Assembly (NCBI GenBank): GCA_013177895.1
Contig: JABLXV010000010.1
Location: 1 to 64,000, forward strand
DNA: 64,000 nucleotides
Reading direction: 5' to 3'
Source: Brevinematales bacterium
GTDB lineage: Bacteria; Spirochaetota; Brevinematia; Brevinematales; GWF1-51-8
Part shown: in pieces, positions 25,820-35,420 of the stretch
Layout: each line of letters opens with the position of its first letter
Numbering within the stretch: position 1 is the stretch's first letter
Notes under the pieces: model-generated
The model's input: only the letters and a program-made list of their open reading frames with translations
Databases searched by the model: none
Told to the model about the DNA's origin: nothing
Program-made: the position numbers and the translations under genes

Positions 25820-25880
25820 ATGCCCTCCCGAATGATATAAGTATTATAACTTAATCGCGCGGATAGGGCAAACCAAGTAT

Positions 25881-25911
25881 TAAAAATTAAAGAGGCAGTC
25901 GAATGACTGCC
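25881..25911 (-). terminator. Intrinsic terminator of the alpha-2-macroglobulin gene
   Basis: GGCAGTC (25894-25900) pairs with GACTGCC (25905-25911) around GAAT, with a T-rich tract on the minus-strand 3' side. It now lies some 180 bp beyond the stop codon because of the inserted repeats at 25970-26090. Confidence 0.8.
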
Positions 25912-25933
25912 CCCGTTAAATGTGAACAAAAAT

Positions 25934-25969
25934 TATTTCTGCTTATCCACCGCTATGTTCTGATTCTCC
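25934..25969 (+). repeat. Duplicated 3' end of the alpha-2-macroglobulin gene
   Basis: These 36 bp match 26091-26126 with one mismatch. Read on the minus strand they encode the same last residues (ENQNIAVDKQK) plus a TAA stop. This copy adjoins the terminator and is probably the original gene end, displaced by an insertion. Confidence 0.8.
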
Positions 25970-26090
25970 GACTCCACGGATGGAGGAGTCCCGTGGTGAC
26001 AGGATGTCAAGGAACGGGACTATTCCACGGATGGAGGAGTCCCGTGGTGACAGGATGTCAAGGAACGGGACTATTCCATTATTACATAAC
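25970..26090 (+). repeat. Tandem pair of 51-bp palindromic elements
   Basis: Two near-identical 51-bp units start at 25973 and 26024. Each has a stem AGTCCCGT/ACGGGACT around GACAGGATGTCAAG. They align almost without gaps with the 52-bp elements at 12715-12766 and 13010-13061, so all four belong to one family. The block is flanked by a 36-bp direct duplication. Confidence 0.85.
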
Positions 26091-29000
26091 TATTTCTGTT
26101 TATCCACCGCTATGTTCTGATTCTCCTCTATTATAGTCACGTTAGGCTGGTACGAATACCCGAACGTCTCCGGGAAGTACATCTCCTCAGCCCATATCTG
26201 CGGCACCTGATAGTTACCGGGCGTGGTCGCGCGCACGACATAAGTAATCGTATGGTTGCCGGAGTAAAGATAATCCGCCGAGAAAATCACGCGGTCGAAG
26301 TATTTCTCGTTATGGTAGAAACTGCCCCACCACCATTGTCCGCCTTCCTTGACTTTCTTCTCGTTCCCTTCGGTGGCGAAATCGAGATTGACCGGTTCGA
26401 AACCCGCGGGCAGCTGGTCGTTGATCACGGCGAACACCCGGTCCTTCGGGGTATAGAGGTATATTTTCACAATATACCGTTTCCCGCGTATAAACACGTT
26501 GTTCTTGATCTCCTCGCCTGTATCGTAATCGAAGAACGCCTTCGAAACGTTAAAGCCCGCGTCCTTCTTCTTCGGGTACTCCTTCAGCATATACTGGTAC
26601 TTCACATAATAATAGAGCATACCCGTGCCCAGCTTCTCGATATCCATATTCAGTTCGCCCTTTGTGCCTGGCTTGAATTTATACCCTTGGGTATATACCG
26701 GATCGGTGGGGCTGGTAAACATCTTGTTGATAATTTTATCCTGGTTGATATAGACGTTTGCGGCAAAGTTCGGGTCTTCCTTCTCGTACTTGCGGAGATA
26801 GGTGCTCATCGACCAGAATACCATCGCGTTCTCATGGGTGGACGTCCAATGGTCGCCCTTGCGCGCCTTGAGGAGCCAGTTGATGACCTTGTGGGAGTCC
26901 TTGAAGTCCGCGTCGGATTCCACCAGCGCCTGCAAAATCAGCGATGTGGAAATGATGTTATTATAGTAGAACCATCCCCATTCGTTGTACCCCTCGAAGT
27001 AGACCGTCGACGCTTCCACGCGCGCGAGGGCGTAGAAGTCGGTCTGGATATCCTCGATTATCGCGGATACGTCCTGAACGTTCTTACCCGCCTTTTTATA
27101 GTAGTACGCGGCTTTCAGAATATTCGCCTTCGCGGGGAGATTATCTTTGAGCTTCGTGCTGACATAATTGTACACCCGTTTCAGAGATTGGATATTATAG
27201 CTGCCGTTCATCGCGGACACATAGAGCGCGAACGCCTGCGTCAGGTAACGGAAGTATTCGGAATACTGCCACCCGTAGGTGCTGAAACTCCCGTGGTCGG
27301 TGGCGTAGTCGAGAACCCATTGCGACGCCCTCGCCATCACGTCATTGGGGACATGATACCCCGCCTGCTTCGCCATCGACAGCGCGAACGTGACGTAGAT
27401 CGTCAGGTAGGGGCAATGGTACGAACTGTCGGGATAGTAGCCGAAGCCGTAGGATTTCATATATTTCTTCACCTCGCCGAGGTACGAATTAATGATATCC
27501 TTGATATCCTCGGGGGTTTTATCCTTCAGCAGCTTGTGCTTGATAATGATATCGCTCCCTAGTATCAGCGGCAGCACCATCGAAGTTTTCTGCTCGAGAC
27601 ATCCGTAGGGGTAGCGCACGAGATAGTCGACGTTGCCGGAGAGTTCCGAGAACGCGGACGGGGAGAGATTGAATTCGAGACGGCTCATCTCCGGGACGAC
27701 GTTTTCGGTGATCAGGAGCTTTTCCTTCGCCTTATCGGGAGTTTTCTCGTAGATCGCCGTGGTTTCGAGGAACTTGGGCATCTTGACCGGCAGAGTCTTT
27801 TGTACCCCATCGGTATAGCTTCCCGCCTGCGCGGTAATTACAAAGTCGAGTTTTTCGCGCGTGGTCGGGATAATTTTAAACTTGAACTTCACCTCGGTCG
27901 AACCGTTTTTCGGTATGGACACGTTGGTCGAGGTCTTGCTGATAAATTGAACGATGCTGTCGGCTTTCATGGAGACAGTAACGTTCGCGTCCGCGCCGGT
28001 ATAATTGTAGATCATACCGCCCGCTTCGACCTCGTCGAGGAGACGGACGAATTCCGGCAGGGTCGTCAGTATCATCAGCGGCTTCGCGACCGTGATCGCG
28101 GAATCCGCGTACCCGAACTTAGAGTCCTTAGTCTGCGCGACCGCCATGATTTTAAATGTCGACAGGTTATCCGGCACGGTGAATGTCACCGAACCGCTGC
28201 CTTGTTTAATAATCAGGTTCGCCGTATAAAACGGGGTGGCCTGGAAATTGATACGAGGGACAATCATCCCGGGCGCGCCCGCGCCGCCGTTTTTCTTTGC
28301 ACCCTCCGCGGAAGAGGGTGATTCCGCCGATTTTTCCATCATCTGATCACCGTCGCCGCCGACCACCTCACCCTTTTCGGCGAGATAACGCTGGCCGATA
28401 ATCAGATCGGCGATGTCGCTTGTATAGATCGCGTCGGAACGCTGGGCGTAGAAATAATTCAACGGGTTGGGTATCTGGTAACCGACCAGATTGAGTACGC
28501 CCTTATCCGCTACCACGAGTGTTACCTCGGCGGGCACGGTCTTATTCTGGTAATCCTTCACCGTGACCGTAACCGTCGCCTTCTGACCGGGCTCGTACTT
28601 TTCTTTATCCGCCTTGACGGTGACTGAAAGTTTCTTCTCCTTCGGGACTACCGACAGGTTATAGTTACCCATCTTGAACGCCGGTTTTGCCATATCTACG
28701 CCGTCGACGATATTCGATACGCCTGTTCCGCTGCGCGCGGTGTAGAGCATCACGGATACATAGACGTTGGGGATATAATCCTCGGTAATCTTCACCGGGA
28801 TAATCAGCATACTATCGTTGGCGTCCATGAACTGCACGGAATGAATCTTCTCGCGTTCGATTGTGATCATCGCCTTCGCGTTCTTATAAGGGTTCTTTAC
28901 GAGGATTTTCGCGGTATCGCCGACCTCGTACTCTTTTTTATCGCTTTCCATCGACAGGATGTTATCGTTCTCTATCTTCCATCCCACATTACCTTTACCG

Positions 29001-31768
29001 ATTACATAGAACGACCATGAACTGGTCAGTTCATGCCCGCGGATAATCCCTTTCAGGCTGGCGTGGTAGTATCCCGGTTCGTTACATTTAACCGGGACTG
29101 TTTTTTTACCGAGTACGACGTTTTCCTTATGTACGATCTTTTTATTGAGCTTCCATTCCCAGTAAACCTTACCGCCGGTCTCCACCTTCTGCACGGACTT
29201 CCATTCCTGTTTCTCTATTTCAAGCGTAGCCTTCTGACCGTCGTAAATATTTTCCTGCGGGTCGAGGGCGATCAGGTTGACATTGAACGGTTTGCCCTCC
29301 TCGACGAAATAGTTGTCGATATTGATGCCCAGATGGACGGGGTTATAGAGCCACATTCCCGACTTGGAGGAATAGACCGTGGACTTATCGTCGAGAACGG
29401 TGGTCGCGGAAATCGTAATCAGGCCGTCGCCCTGAAAATCCTTGTTTTCGAGCAGCTGCTCCACATTGACGCGGCCGTCCTTATCCGGCATAATCGTCTC
29501 GGAAGCGAGGGTGAACGAGTAATCGCGTTCGTAGGTCTCGTCCCAGTAATAGGAGTATTGCCCGAAACTGTATTGCGGATAATGAGAGCTCCAGTATGTC
29601 GCGGGGGATACCTGAATATTATAGGAGATCGGCATGATAATAGGCGCGCCGAAGAGGTACCACCCGATCAGGTCGCACTTGAATTTCTCGCCCCATACGA
29701 AACTGTTCTGGAGGGGGATAATCTTCATCTCGGCTTTGGCGGGTTTATAGTCCTCCACGCGGAAGCTGTAATACCCGATACTGTTGCCTTCATAATAAGC
29801 ATAGATATAATAATAACCCGTCGGCCCGTTGGGGTCGGAATTGAACTTGAAATGATAGCTGCCCCAATCGCTGAATGTGGTCTGGAAATTGGTCACTTTT
29901 TCGCTCTTGCTGTTATACACATCGATAGTCACGGGTTTTTTCAGCTTCGACGAATCGAGCGTCCATTGGTCGAGACTGCGGAAGCGGACGATACCCTTTA
30001 TTTCGATGCTGTCTCCCGGTTTGTAGAGGAAGCGGTCGGAGAACATCATCAGACGGGTCTCGTTGATATAGTAGGGATTGCCCCACCATTCGGTATTCCC
30101 GCCGTAGCTGATACCGATAGAGCCCTGATAATCTACGCCGATCAGGGGAGTGGTCGAGTGGGTCTTGCATACGAGGATTCCGTCCATCCCCGTGACCCCG
30201 AGTTCTTTAGCCTGGCCGTCGTACATCTCGTAGACCGTGGCGCCCTTGATCGACTGGTTATTCTTCAGACTGCGGACGTATACCATCGTTTCGCCCGTGC
30301 CGTATTTTACGGTGACTCCGAGGTCGGTAAACAGGATGATGCCGTGATAGTCGTAATCGTAGTAATCGTAGTCGCTGGACACGTTCTCGCGCTGGGGGTA
30401 TGCCGAATAGAACATCAAGCCCGACTTTTTCGGCACCTTCTTGGATAGGTCGAGTTTATAGAAGTAAAGTTTGTCCCATTTCCATTTTAATTCGATCGTA
30501 TCCGACTTCTGGTTCTTGCTGTTCTCATAATCCAGATTTTTCGCGATCTCAGGAATAGTGGAAAAGAATGCGTAACTGAAATCGATCGAGCTGACATTGC
30601 GGACTTTGAACGGCAGGAGATAGGGGAGATAATTCTCCATCACCATATATCCCGATGGGAAGTTAAAGTAGGAGTACGCGTGCTCGAAGTAGATAGTCTG
30701 CTCGTCTCCATTCTGGAGCTTCTGTTGGTACACATCCACGATACCCGGCTTCACGGAAACCGTGTAAGATTCGCCGCCGGTAAAATCCCCGTTTATATAG
30801 AGATAATCCCCGCTCGCGGATACGTTGAAATTAGCGACCTTCGGGGTGACAGTGACATACTGCTTCAGGATATTGGTCTCGACAAGGGTGTTGTTAAACT
30901 GGACGACGATCGCAGAGCCGGGATAGTATTTTCCCGACGAGTAATAAGAACTGCTCCTCCAGTCGACTATCTCAAGGATATCATAGGTATTGAACTTATA
31001 GAAATACGACTTCTTCATCGGTATCGTGCCGCCCTCGGCTTCAAGGCCGGTCTTGATAGTCACATAATACTGCGTGGCGGGTTTCAGTCCCTTGGGGTAG
31101 ATATAGAAGTTATTATTATTCGTGTAGACATACCATACGGGCTGGCCGTTATCGGTAGTCTTGTTAGTGACGACAACCCATCTTACTGAAAAATCGACGG
31201 GATTGTTATTCTCGTCCTCGATCTCGAAGGACTTATTAAAACTCCCGATGTCGACGGGAGAATTAAAGGAAACATAGAGATACGGCGAAAGTGTTTTATC
31301 CTGAATGTAGCAGGAATTGACCGCGATCAGCGGAGTGGAGTATTCATACTGGTTATTTTTCACCTTCTCGTAGTTGATGGAGGTGACTACATCCTTACCG
31401 TCGACCGACTTGATCTCGCCGGCGTTAATGGTAAACACATACTTTGTCGAAGGCCTGAGGGGTTCCTGGAAGATAAACGCCGCGGTCTGCGTACCCTTTG
31501 CGACAATAAACCCCTTGAGGGCGGGGGTGACGGTTATCTTTATCTTTTTCGCGAGCAGGTTGGTCATCGCGTCATAATCGGATAATGCCACAATCGGGAG
31601 TGAGAACGATATGGGGAATTCCCCGTACATTCCGGCCTTGTAGACCTGAGGCGGTTTGGAATAGATGATTTTAGGCTTTTTCGCGGCGGTCTGCACGAAA
31701 AGAACTCCCGGCAGCAGAAAGAGAAGAGTCAGAATGAATACAATTCGATTCCATAATAATTTTTTCAT
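26090..31768 (-). CDS. Bacterial alpha-2-macroglobulin family protein with intact thioester
   Basis: The 1892-residue protein has a signal peptide (about residues 1-28) without a lipobox. Several Ig-like macroglobulin domains follow, and an A2M core (YTANLIIKQGSGSVTFTVPDNLSTFKIMAVAQT). The thioester motif GCLEQ has C1390, then the helical thioester domain (YGCLEQKTSMVLPLI). Such proteins trap proteases covalently in the periplasm. The usual partner, penicillin-binding protein 1C, is not adjacent, and the protein is longer than E. coli YfhM. The 3' end carries an inserted repeat and a duplicated tail (see 25934-26126). It is probably monocistronic. Confidence 0.93.
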   Translation of the reverse strand: MKKLLWNRIVFILTLLFLLPGVLFVQTAAKKPKIIYSKPPQVYKAGMYGEFPISFSLPIVALSDYDAMTNLLAKKIKITVTPALKGFIVAKGTQTAAFIFQEPLRPSTKYVFTINAGEIKSVDGKDVVTSINYEKVKNNQYEYSTPLIAVNSCYIQDKTLSPYLYVSFNSPVDIGSFNKSFEIEDENNNPVDFSVRWVVVTNKTTDNGQPVWYVYTNNNNFYIYPKGLKPATQYYVTIKTGLEAEGGTIPMKKSYFYKFNTYDILEIVDWRSSSYYSSGKYYPGSAIVVQFNNTLVETNILKQYVTVTPKVANFNVSASGDYLYINGDFTGGESYTVSVKPGIVDVYQQKLQNGDEQTIYFEHAYSYFNFPSGYMVMENYLPYLLPFKVRNVSSIDFSYAFFSTIPEIAKNLDYENSKNQKSDTIELKWKWDKLYFYKLDLSKKVPKKSGLMFYSAYPQRENVSSDYDYYDYDYHGIILFTDLGVTVKYGTGETMVYVRSLKNNQSIKGATVYEMYDGQAKELGVTGMDGILVCKTHSTTPLIGVDYQGSIGISYGGNTEWWGNPYYINETRLMMFSDRFLYKPGDSIEIKGIVRFRSLDQWTLDSSKLKKPVTIDVYNSKSEKVTNFQTTFSDWGSYHFKFNSDPNGPTGYYYIYAYYEGNSIGYYSFRVEDYKPAKAEMKIIPLQNSFVWGEKFKCDLIGWYLFGAPIIMPISYNIQVSPATYWSSHYPQYSFGQYSYYWDETYERDYSFTLASETIMPDKDGRVNVEQLLENKDFQGDGLITISATTVLDDKSTVYSSKSGMWLYNPVHLGINIDNYFVEEGKPFNVNLIALDPQENIYDGQKATLEIEKQEWKSVQKVETGGKVYWEWKLNKKIVHKENVVLGKKTVPVKCNEPGYYHASLKGIIRGHELTSSWSFYVIGKGNVGWKIENDNILSMESDKKEYEVGDTAKILVKNPYKNAKAMITIEREKIHSVQFMDANDSMLIIPVKITEDYIPNVYVSVMLYTARSGTGVSNIVDGVDMAKPAFKMGNYNLSVVPKEKKLSVTVKADKEKYEPGQKATVTVTVKDYQNKTVPAEVTLVVADKGVLNLVGYQIPNPLNYFYAQRSDAIYTSDIADLIIGQRYLAEKGEVVGGDGDQMMEKSAESPSSAEGAKKNGGAGAPGMIVPRINFQATPFYTANLIIKQGSGSVTFTVPDNLSTFKIMAVAQTKDSKFGYADSAITVAKPLMILTTLPEFVRLLDEVEAGGMIYNYTGADANVTVSMKADSIVQFISKTSTNVSIPKNGSTEVKFKFKIIPTTREKLDFVITAQAGSYTDGVQKTLPVKMPKFLETTAIYEKTPDKAKEKLLITENVVPEMSRLEFNLSPSAFSELSGNVDYLVRYPYGCLEQKTSMVLPLILGSDIIIKHKLLKDKTPEDIKDIINSYLGEVKKYMKSYGFGYYPDSSYHCPYLTIYVTFALSMAKQAGYHVPNDVMARASQWVLDYATDHGSFSTYGWQYSEYFRYLTQAFALYVSAMNGSYNIQSLKRVYNYVSTKLKDNLPAKANILKAAYYYKKAGKNVQDVSAIIEDIQTDFYALARVEASTVYFEGYNEWGWFYYNNIISTSLILQALVESDADFKDSHKVINWLLKARKGDHWTSTHENAMVFWSMSTYLRKYEKEDPNFAANVYINQDKIINKMFTSPTDPVYTQGYKFKPGTKGELNMDIEKLGTGMLYYYVKYQYMLKEYPKKKDAGFNVSKAFFDYDTGEEIKNNVFIRGKRYIVKIYLYTPKDRVFAVINDQLPAGFEPVNLDFATEGNEKKVKEGGQWWWGSFYHNEKYFDRVIFSADYLYSGNHTITYVVRATTPGNYQVPQIWAEEMYFPETFGYSYQPNVTIIEENQNIAVDKQK

Positions 31769-31937
31769 ACACTTCCTCCGATGTTTGGATAATTATAATA
31801 CGGGAATCCCGAAAGTCAATAACATAAACCGAATAATATTTCTTTCCCCGGACGGAATCTATGCCCTTCATTGATAAAAACTGAAGTATTCGTTATAATG
31901 ACTCCCCTGCATCCGGCTATAAAAAGAGGAATCTATT

Positions 31938-33017
31938 ATGCGTAGGATTTATGCCGCCGCGCTGATGGCGGTTCTGATAACGATTATCGCGGTAATCATT
32001 ATTTCGGCCCCGGGAAAAAAGATTCCCCGAACGGTAAGCATCGTCTTTGTCGGGGATATCTGTTTCGACTGGGGCGTGAAAAAAGTCATCGCTTCGGGAT
32101 ACGACCCGTTTGCGCATACGAAGGGCCTGATTCGCGCGGCGGATGTCTCGATATTCAATCTCGAGACGCCCATTTCGACGGGCGGAGCGAAGGTCGAGAA
32201 GACGTACAATTTCCGTTGCCCGCCGGAGGTACTGAAATATATCACCAACGCCGGGTTCGATTGCGCCATGCTCGGCAATAACCATTCTATGGACTACGGC
32301 CCCGACGCGCTTGCCGATACGTTGAAAAATGTGCGGAAGTACGGGCTTCTTTACACCGGCGCGGGAATGAACCTGAAGAACGCGGCGCTCCCGATAATAA
32401 TAGAAACGAACGGCATCGCTATCGGGATACTCTCGTTCGGATATATCAATCCCCCGGAACTCGCGGCGGAGGTCTCGAAGCCGGGAGTCGCGCCCATTAA
32501 GACCTCGTTAATGACCGCCGAAGTGAAAAAACTCCGCCCGAAGGTGGATTTCCTGATCGTGTCGATTCACTGGGGCACGGAATATGTGTACTATCCCAAT
32601 GACTCCCAGACGCTGACGGGGCACGCGCTGATCGACGCGGGCGCGGACCTGGTAGTCGGGCATCATCCGCATATCCTGCAGGGCATCGAGAAATACAAGA
32701 CGGGGATGATTTTTTACAGTATGGGGAATTTCATGTTCCCGCAGACGGATAACACCAACCTCCGCGCGACGATGCTCGGAACGGTATTGCTGACGGAGAA
32801 GCTGAGCACGATGAAGCATCCTCCCTCGCCCGTGTACTCGTTTATCCCGCTGTGGAGGAATATGAAAACCTACGACCCGGAGTTCCCGTCGATAACGACC
32901 AATAACCAGATAGTGAAACTGATTACCGGTATATCGAAGGGGTTGAGCGCGAAGACGATGAAATTGGACGAGGCCGTATCGAACGATTACCGGACTTACA
33001 CTATTGAATGGAAGTAG
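31938..33017 (+). CDS. CapA/PgsA family metallophosphatase-like protein
   Basis: The 359-residue protein has an N-terminal membrane anchor or signal (about 1-28) and a PGA_cap domain. Visible motifs are FVGDICFDWG, NLETPIST, CAMLGNNHSMDYG, VSIHWGTEY and VVGHHPHILQGIE. These supply the metal ligands of the calcineurin-like fold. Family members are tied to poly-gamma-glutamate capsule synthesis, but no capB/capC genes are here, so the substrate is open. A GAGGA site precedes the ATG. A ParA gene follows after 30 bp. Confidence 0.9.
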   Translation: MRRIYAAALMAVLITIIAVIIISAPGKKIPRTVSIVFVGDICFDWGVKKVIASGYDPFAHTKGLIRAADVSIFNLETPISTGGAKVEKTYNFRCPPEVLKYITNAGFDCAMLGNNHSMDYGPDALADTLKNVRKYGLLYTGAGMNLKNAALPIIIETNGIAIGILSFGYINPPELAAEVSKPGVAPIKTSLMTAEVKKLRPKVDFLIVSIHWGTEYVYYPNDSQTLTGHALIDAGADLVVGHHPHILQGIEKYKTGMIFYSMGNFMFPQTDNTNLRATMLGTVLLTEKLSTMKHPPSPVYSFIPLWRNMKTYDPEFPSITTNNQIVKLITGISKGLSAKTMKLDEAVSNDYRTYTIEWK

Positions 33018-33047
33018 GAAATCGGTTATAATACTATGGAGCGTGCG

Positions 33048-33791
33048 ATGAAAGTGATCGGGGTATATAATTCTAAGGGCGGAGTGGGCAAGACCACGTC
33101 ATGCGTCAACCTGTCGTATCTCGCGTCGGTCGGCGGAAAGAAGGTGCTGGTGTGGGATATCGATCCGCAGGGCGCGGCGACCTATTACCTGAATGTCCGC
33201 GCCGGGTTCAAAGGCGGGGCTAAGAAGATGATTAACCGTAAGGGCAATATCGCGGATTATGTCAAACCCACCGAGTACGACTTCATAGATATTCTCCCCG
33301 CCGATATATCCGAACGCCATATCGATATTATTCTCTATGGGATGAAGCATTCCAAGAAGAAGGTGCGGAGTTTCCTGAAGGAGTTCGAGGAATATTACGA
33401 TTACGTATTTATCGATTCCCCGCCGGGCTTCTCGCTCCTGTCGGAAAATCTTTTTATCGCGGCGGATTTCCTTCTGATACCGCTCATCCCCACACCGTTA
33501 TCGATCCGCGCCTACGAGCAGATCACCCAATACTTCGACGATAATTCGCTCGACCGGACGCACATCCTGCCGTTTTTTTCGATGGCGGACGCGCGTAAAA
33601 AAATCCACAGGGATTTCATCAAACAGTATGTTTCCAAGAACCCGGTATTCCTAAAATCGGTGATCCCGTATTCCTCGGAAGTCGAGCAGATGGGCATCCG
33701 GCGCGCGCCGCTCCCGGTATTCTCGCATAAGTCGAAGCCCGCCCAGAGTACGGTTAAACTGTGGGGGGAGATTCTGTCGCGGATCGGGTAA
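33048..33791 (+). CDS. ParA/MinD family ATPase (first of two)
   Basis: The 247-residue ATPase has the deviant Walker A KGGVGKTTS (about residues 10-18), Walker A' VWDIDPQGAATYY and Walker B YVFIDSPPG. The ATG at 33048 is chosen because a GGAG site lies 6 bp upstream; the frame also has an ATG at 33036. No parB or parS is adjacent, so this is an orphan ParA that may position a protein or envelope complex rather than segregate DNA. Confidence 0.9.
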   Translation: MKVIGVYNSKGGVGKTTSCVNLSYLASVGGKKVLVWDIDPQGAATYYLNVRAGFKGGAKKMINRKGNIADYVKPTEYDFIDILPADISERHIDIILYGMKHSKKKVRSFLKEFEEYYDYVFIDSPPGFSLLSENLFIAADFLLIPLIPTPLSIRAYEQITQYFDDNSLDRTHILPFFSMADARKKIHRDFIKQYVSKNPVFLKSVIPYSSEVEQMGIRRAPLPVFSHKSKPAQSTVKLWGEILSRIG

Positions 33792-33875
33792 CGGCTATTT
33801 CTTTTTTTATATTTCAGGGTATGCTTGCAAATAAACTTCAACCATGGTAGAATTTTTATGGAAAGGAGGTTTACA

Positions 33876-34250
33876 ATGCTGAAAAAAATCCGTAGACTTC
33901 TCCGTTGGCTTCTCGGGGGATCGTTTACCATGCTGATTGCGGCGTGTTACGGCGTTCCGGCTGATTATATGGGGAAAGACGTCAAGGTAAAGTGCGACGA
34001 TTCGAGCGGCAATCCCATTCCCGGGCTTACGGTAACTTTGCACAACAGTTCCGGGGTTGTCGCGTCGACATCCGCGGACAGTTTTGGCCAGGCATTCCTT
34101 TATATCCCGAAAGACCCTGAAACGTATTCGGTGATTATCGAGGATACCGACGGGACGAACAACGGCGGGGATTTCAAGTCCCACGCGATCAGTAATATTA
34201 CTTATTCATCGGTACTGAGCGAGTATGATGTAACTATGACCAATAAGTAA
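33876..34250 (+). CDS. Putative lipoprotein partner of a radical SAM enzyme
   Basis: An AAGGAGG site supports the ATG at 33876. The 124-residue protein has a lipoprotein signal with lipobox LIAAC (C24). The mature start is CYGVPADYMGKDVKVKC, followed by a carboxypeptidase-regulatory-like beta fold (GNPIPGLTVTLHNSSG). The C-YG-P...Y-G head and coupling to a radical SAM gene match the rSAM/lipoprotein system described in TIGRFAMs (recalled from memory). Its stop overlaps the next start in TAATG. The modification is unknown. Confidence 0.75.
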   Translation: MLKKIRRLLRWLLGGSFTMLIAACYGVPADYMGKDVKVKCDDSSGNPIPGLTVTLHNSSGVVASTSADSFGQAFLYIPKDPETYSVIIEDTDGTNNGGDFKSHAISNITYSSVLSEYDVTMTNK

Positions 34251-35317
34251 TGGGGATTGTAAAAAAACTTTTACACCGTGTATACAGGAAACTTGAAAAC
34301 GATGCTCACGAGCTCCTCTACCTTTTTCTGGAGGTTACCCGGAAGTGCAATCTTACCTGCCTTCATTGCGGGTCGGATTGTAAGGCCGCGAGCGATACCC
34401 CGGAACTGACCCTCGATAGCTGGCTTCGCATCGTCGATTATTTCACTAATCATTATTCACCCGAACTGATGTTTGTCATTACCGGCGGAGAACCGTTAGT
34501 CTACGACGGGCTGGAGGAGATAGGCGGAAGGATTTCCCGCGCCGGACGGCGTTGGGGGATGGTTACCAACGGGCTTATGTTGTCCCCCGAGAAACTGAAC
34601 CGTCTGGCCGGCGCCGGGCTTTCCAGTATCACGGTCAGTCTGGACGGTTCCCGGGAGGCGCACGATAGACTGCGGAATAAAAAGGGCGCATACGACAAAG
34701 TACTTAGCGCGCTCGACGCGTTATCCGGTTCGGAGATACGTCTGCGCGATGTAGTCACATGCGTCTATCCCGGCAATGCCGGGGAGCTCGACGAGATCGC
34801 GGAGACACTGATTTCCAAAAAAGTACCGGCATGGAGACTGTTTCGTATTTTCCCGAACGGGCGCGCCCGGAATAATCCCGCGCTCGAGCTGGATTTCGAA
34901 GCGACCCGGATGATGCTGCAATGGATCGCGGAGAAGCGCCCGGTATACCGTGAACGCGGTCTGTCGGTGGGATATAGCTGCGAGGGGTATCTGCCCCCGT
35001 CTCTGGACGCCATGGTGCGCGATAACCTGTTTTTCTGCCGCGCCGGGGTGAATATCGCCTCCATCCTTTGCGATGGAACGATCACGGGGTGTACCAATAA
35101 TGCGCCGATGTTCTATGAGGGAAATATCCTCGAATGCGATTTCGCCGCGTTATGGGAGAAAGGATTTACCCGTTTCCGGCAACGCGATTGGATGCGCGCG
35201 GGGCGTTGCGCCGACTGCGGGGAATTCCGGGATTGTCAGGGCGGATCGATCCATCTGTGGCATGACGAAAATAGGGGATCGGAATTCTGCTATATTCACG
35301 GGGATGGGAATAAGTAA
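34250..35317 (+). CDS. Radical SAM enzyme with SPASM-like C-terminus (rSAM/lipoprotein system)
   Basis: The 355-residue enzyme binds a 4Fe-4S cluster through C33, C37 and C40 (RKCNLTCLHCGSDC) and SAM through the following TIM-barrel motifs (VITGGEPLVY, SLDGSREAHD). The C-terminal SPASM-like region has C-rich blocks: FFCRAGVNIASILCDG, GCTNNAP, RCADCGEFRDCQGG and EFCYIH. Such enzymes commonly modify peptides or proteins. Overlap with the upstream lipoprotein gene (TAATG) makes that protein the likely substrate. Confidence 0.9.
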   Translation: MGIVKKLLHRVYRKLENDAHELLYLFLEVTRKCNLTCLHCGSDCKAASDTPELTLDSWLRIVDYFTNHYSPELMFVITGGEPLVYDGLEEIGGRISRAGRRWGMVTNGLMLSPEKLNRLAGAGLSSITVSLDGSREAHDRLRNKKGAYDKVLSALDALSGSEIRLRDVVTCVYPGNAGELDEIAETLISKKVPAWRLFRIFPNGRARNNPALELDFEATRMMLQWIAEKRPVYRERGLSVGYSCEGYLPPSLDAMVRDNLFFCRAGVNIASILCDGTITGCTNNAPMFYEGNILECDFAALWEKGFTRFRQRDWMRAGRCADCGEFRDCQGGSIHLWHDENRGSEFCYIHGDGNK

Positions 35318-35420
35318 AATCAACTATTTACTCCCAATTCGGCGCGAGAGATACAATTCAATGGCTTGACTTATCGATAAAGCACATTATAATCATGCTA
35401 ACATATACAGGCGGCGGCGA

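Noticed and set aside
33048-33791. A chromosome partition (parABS) locus
   Set aside because: No ParB gene and no parS-like palindrome was found near either ParA gene.
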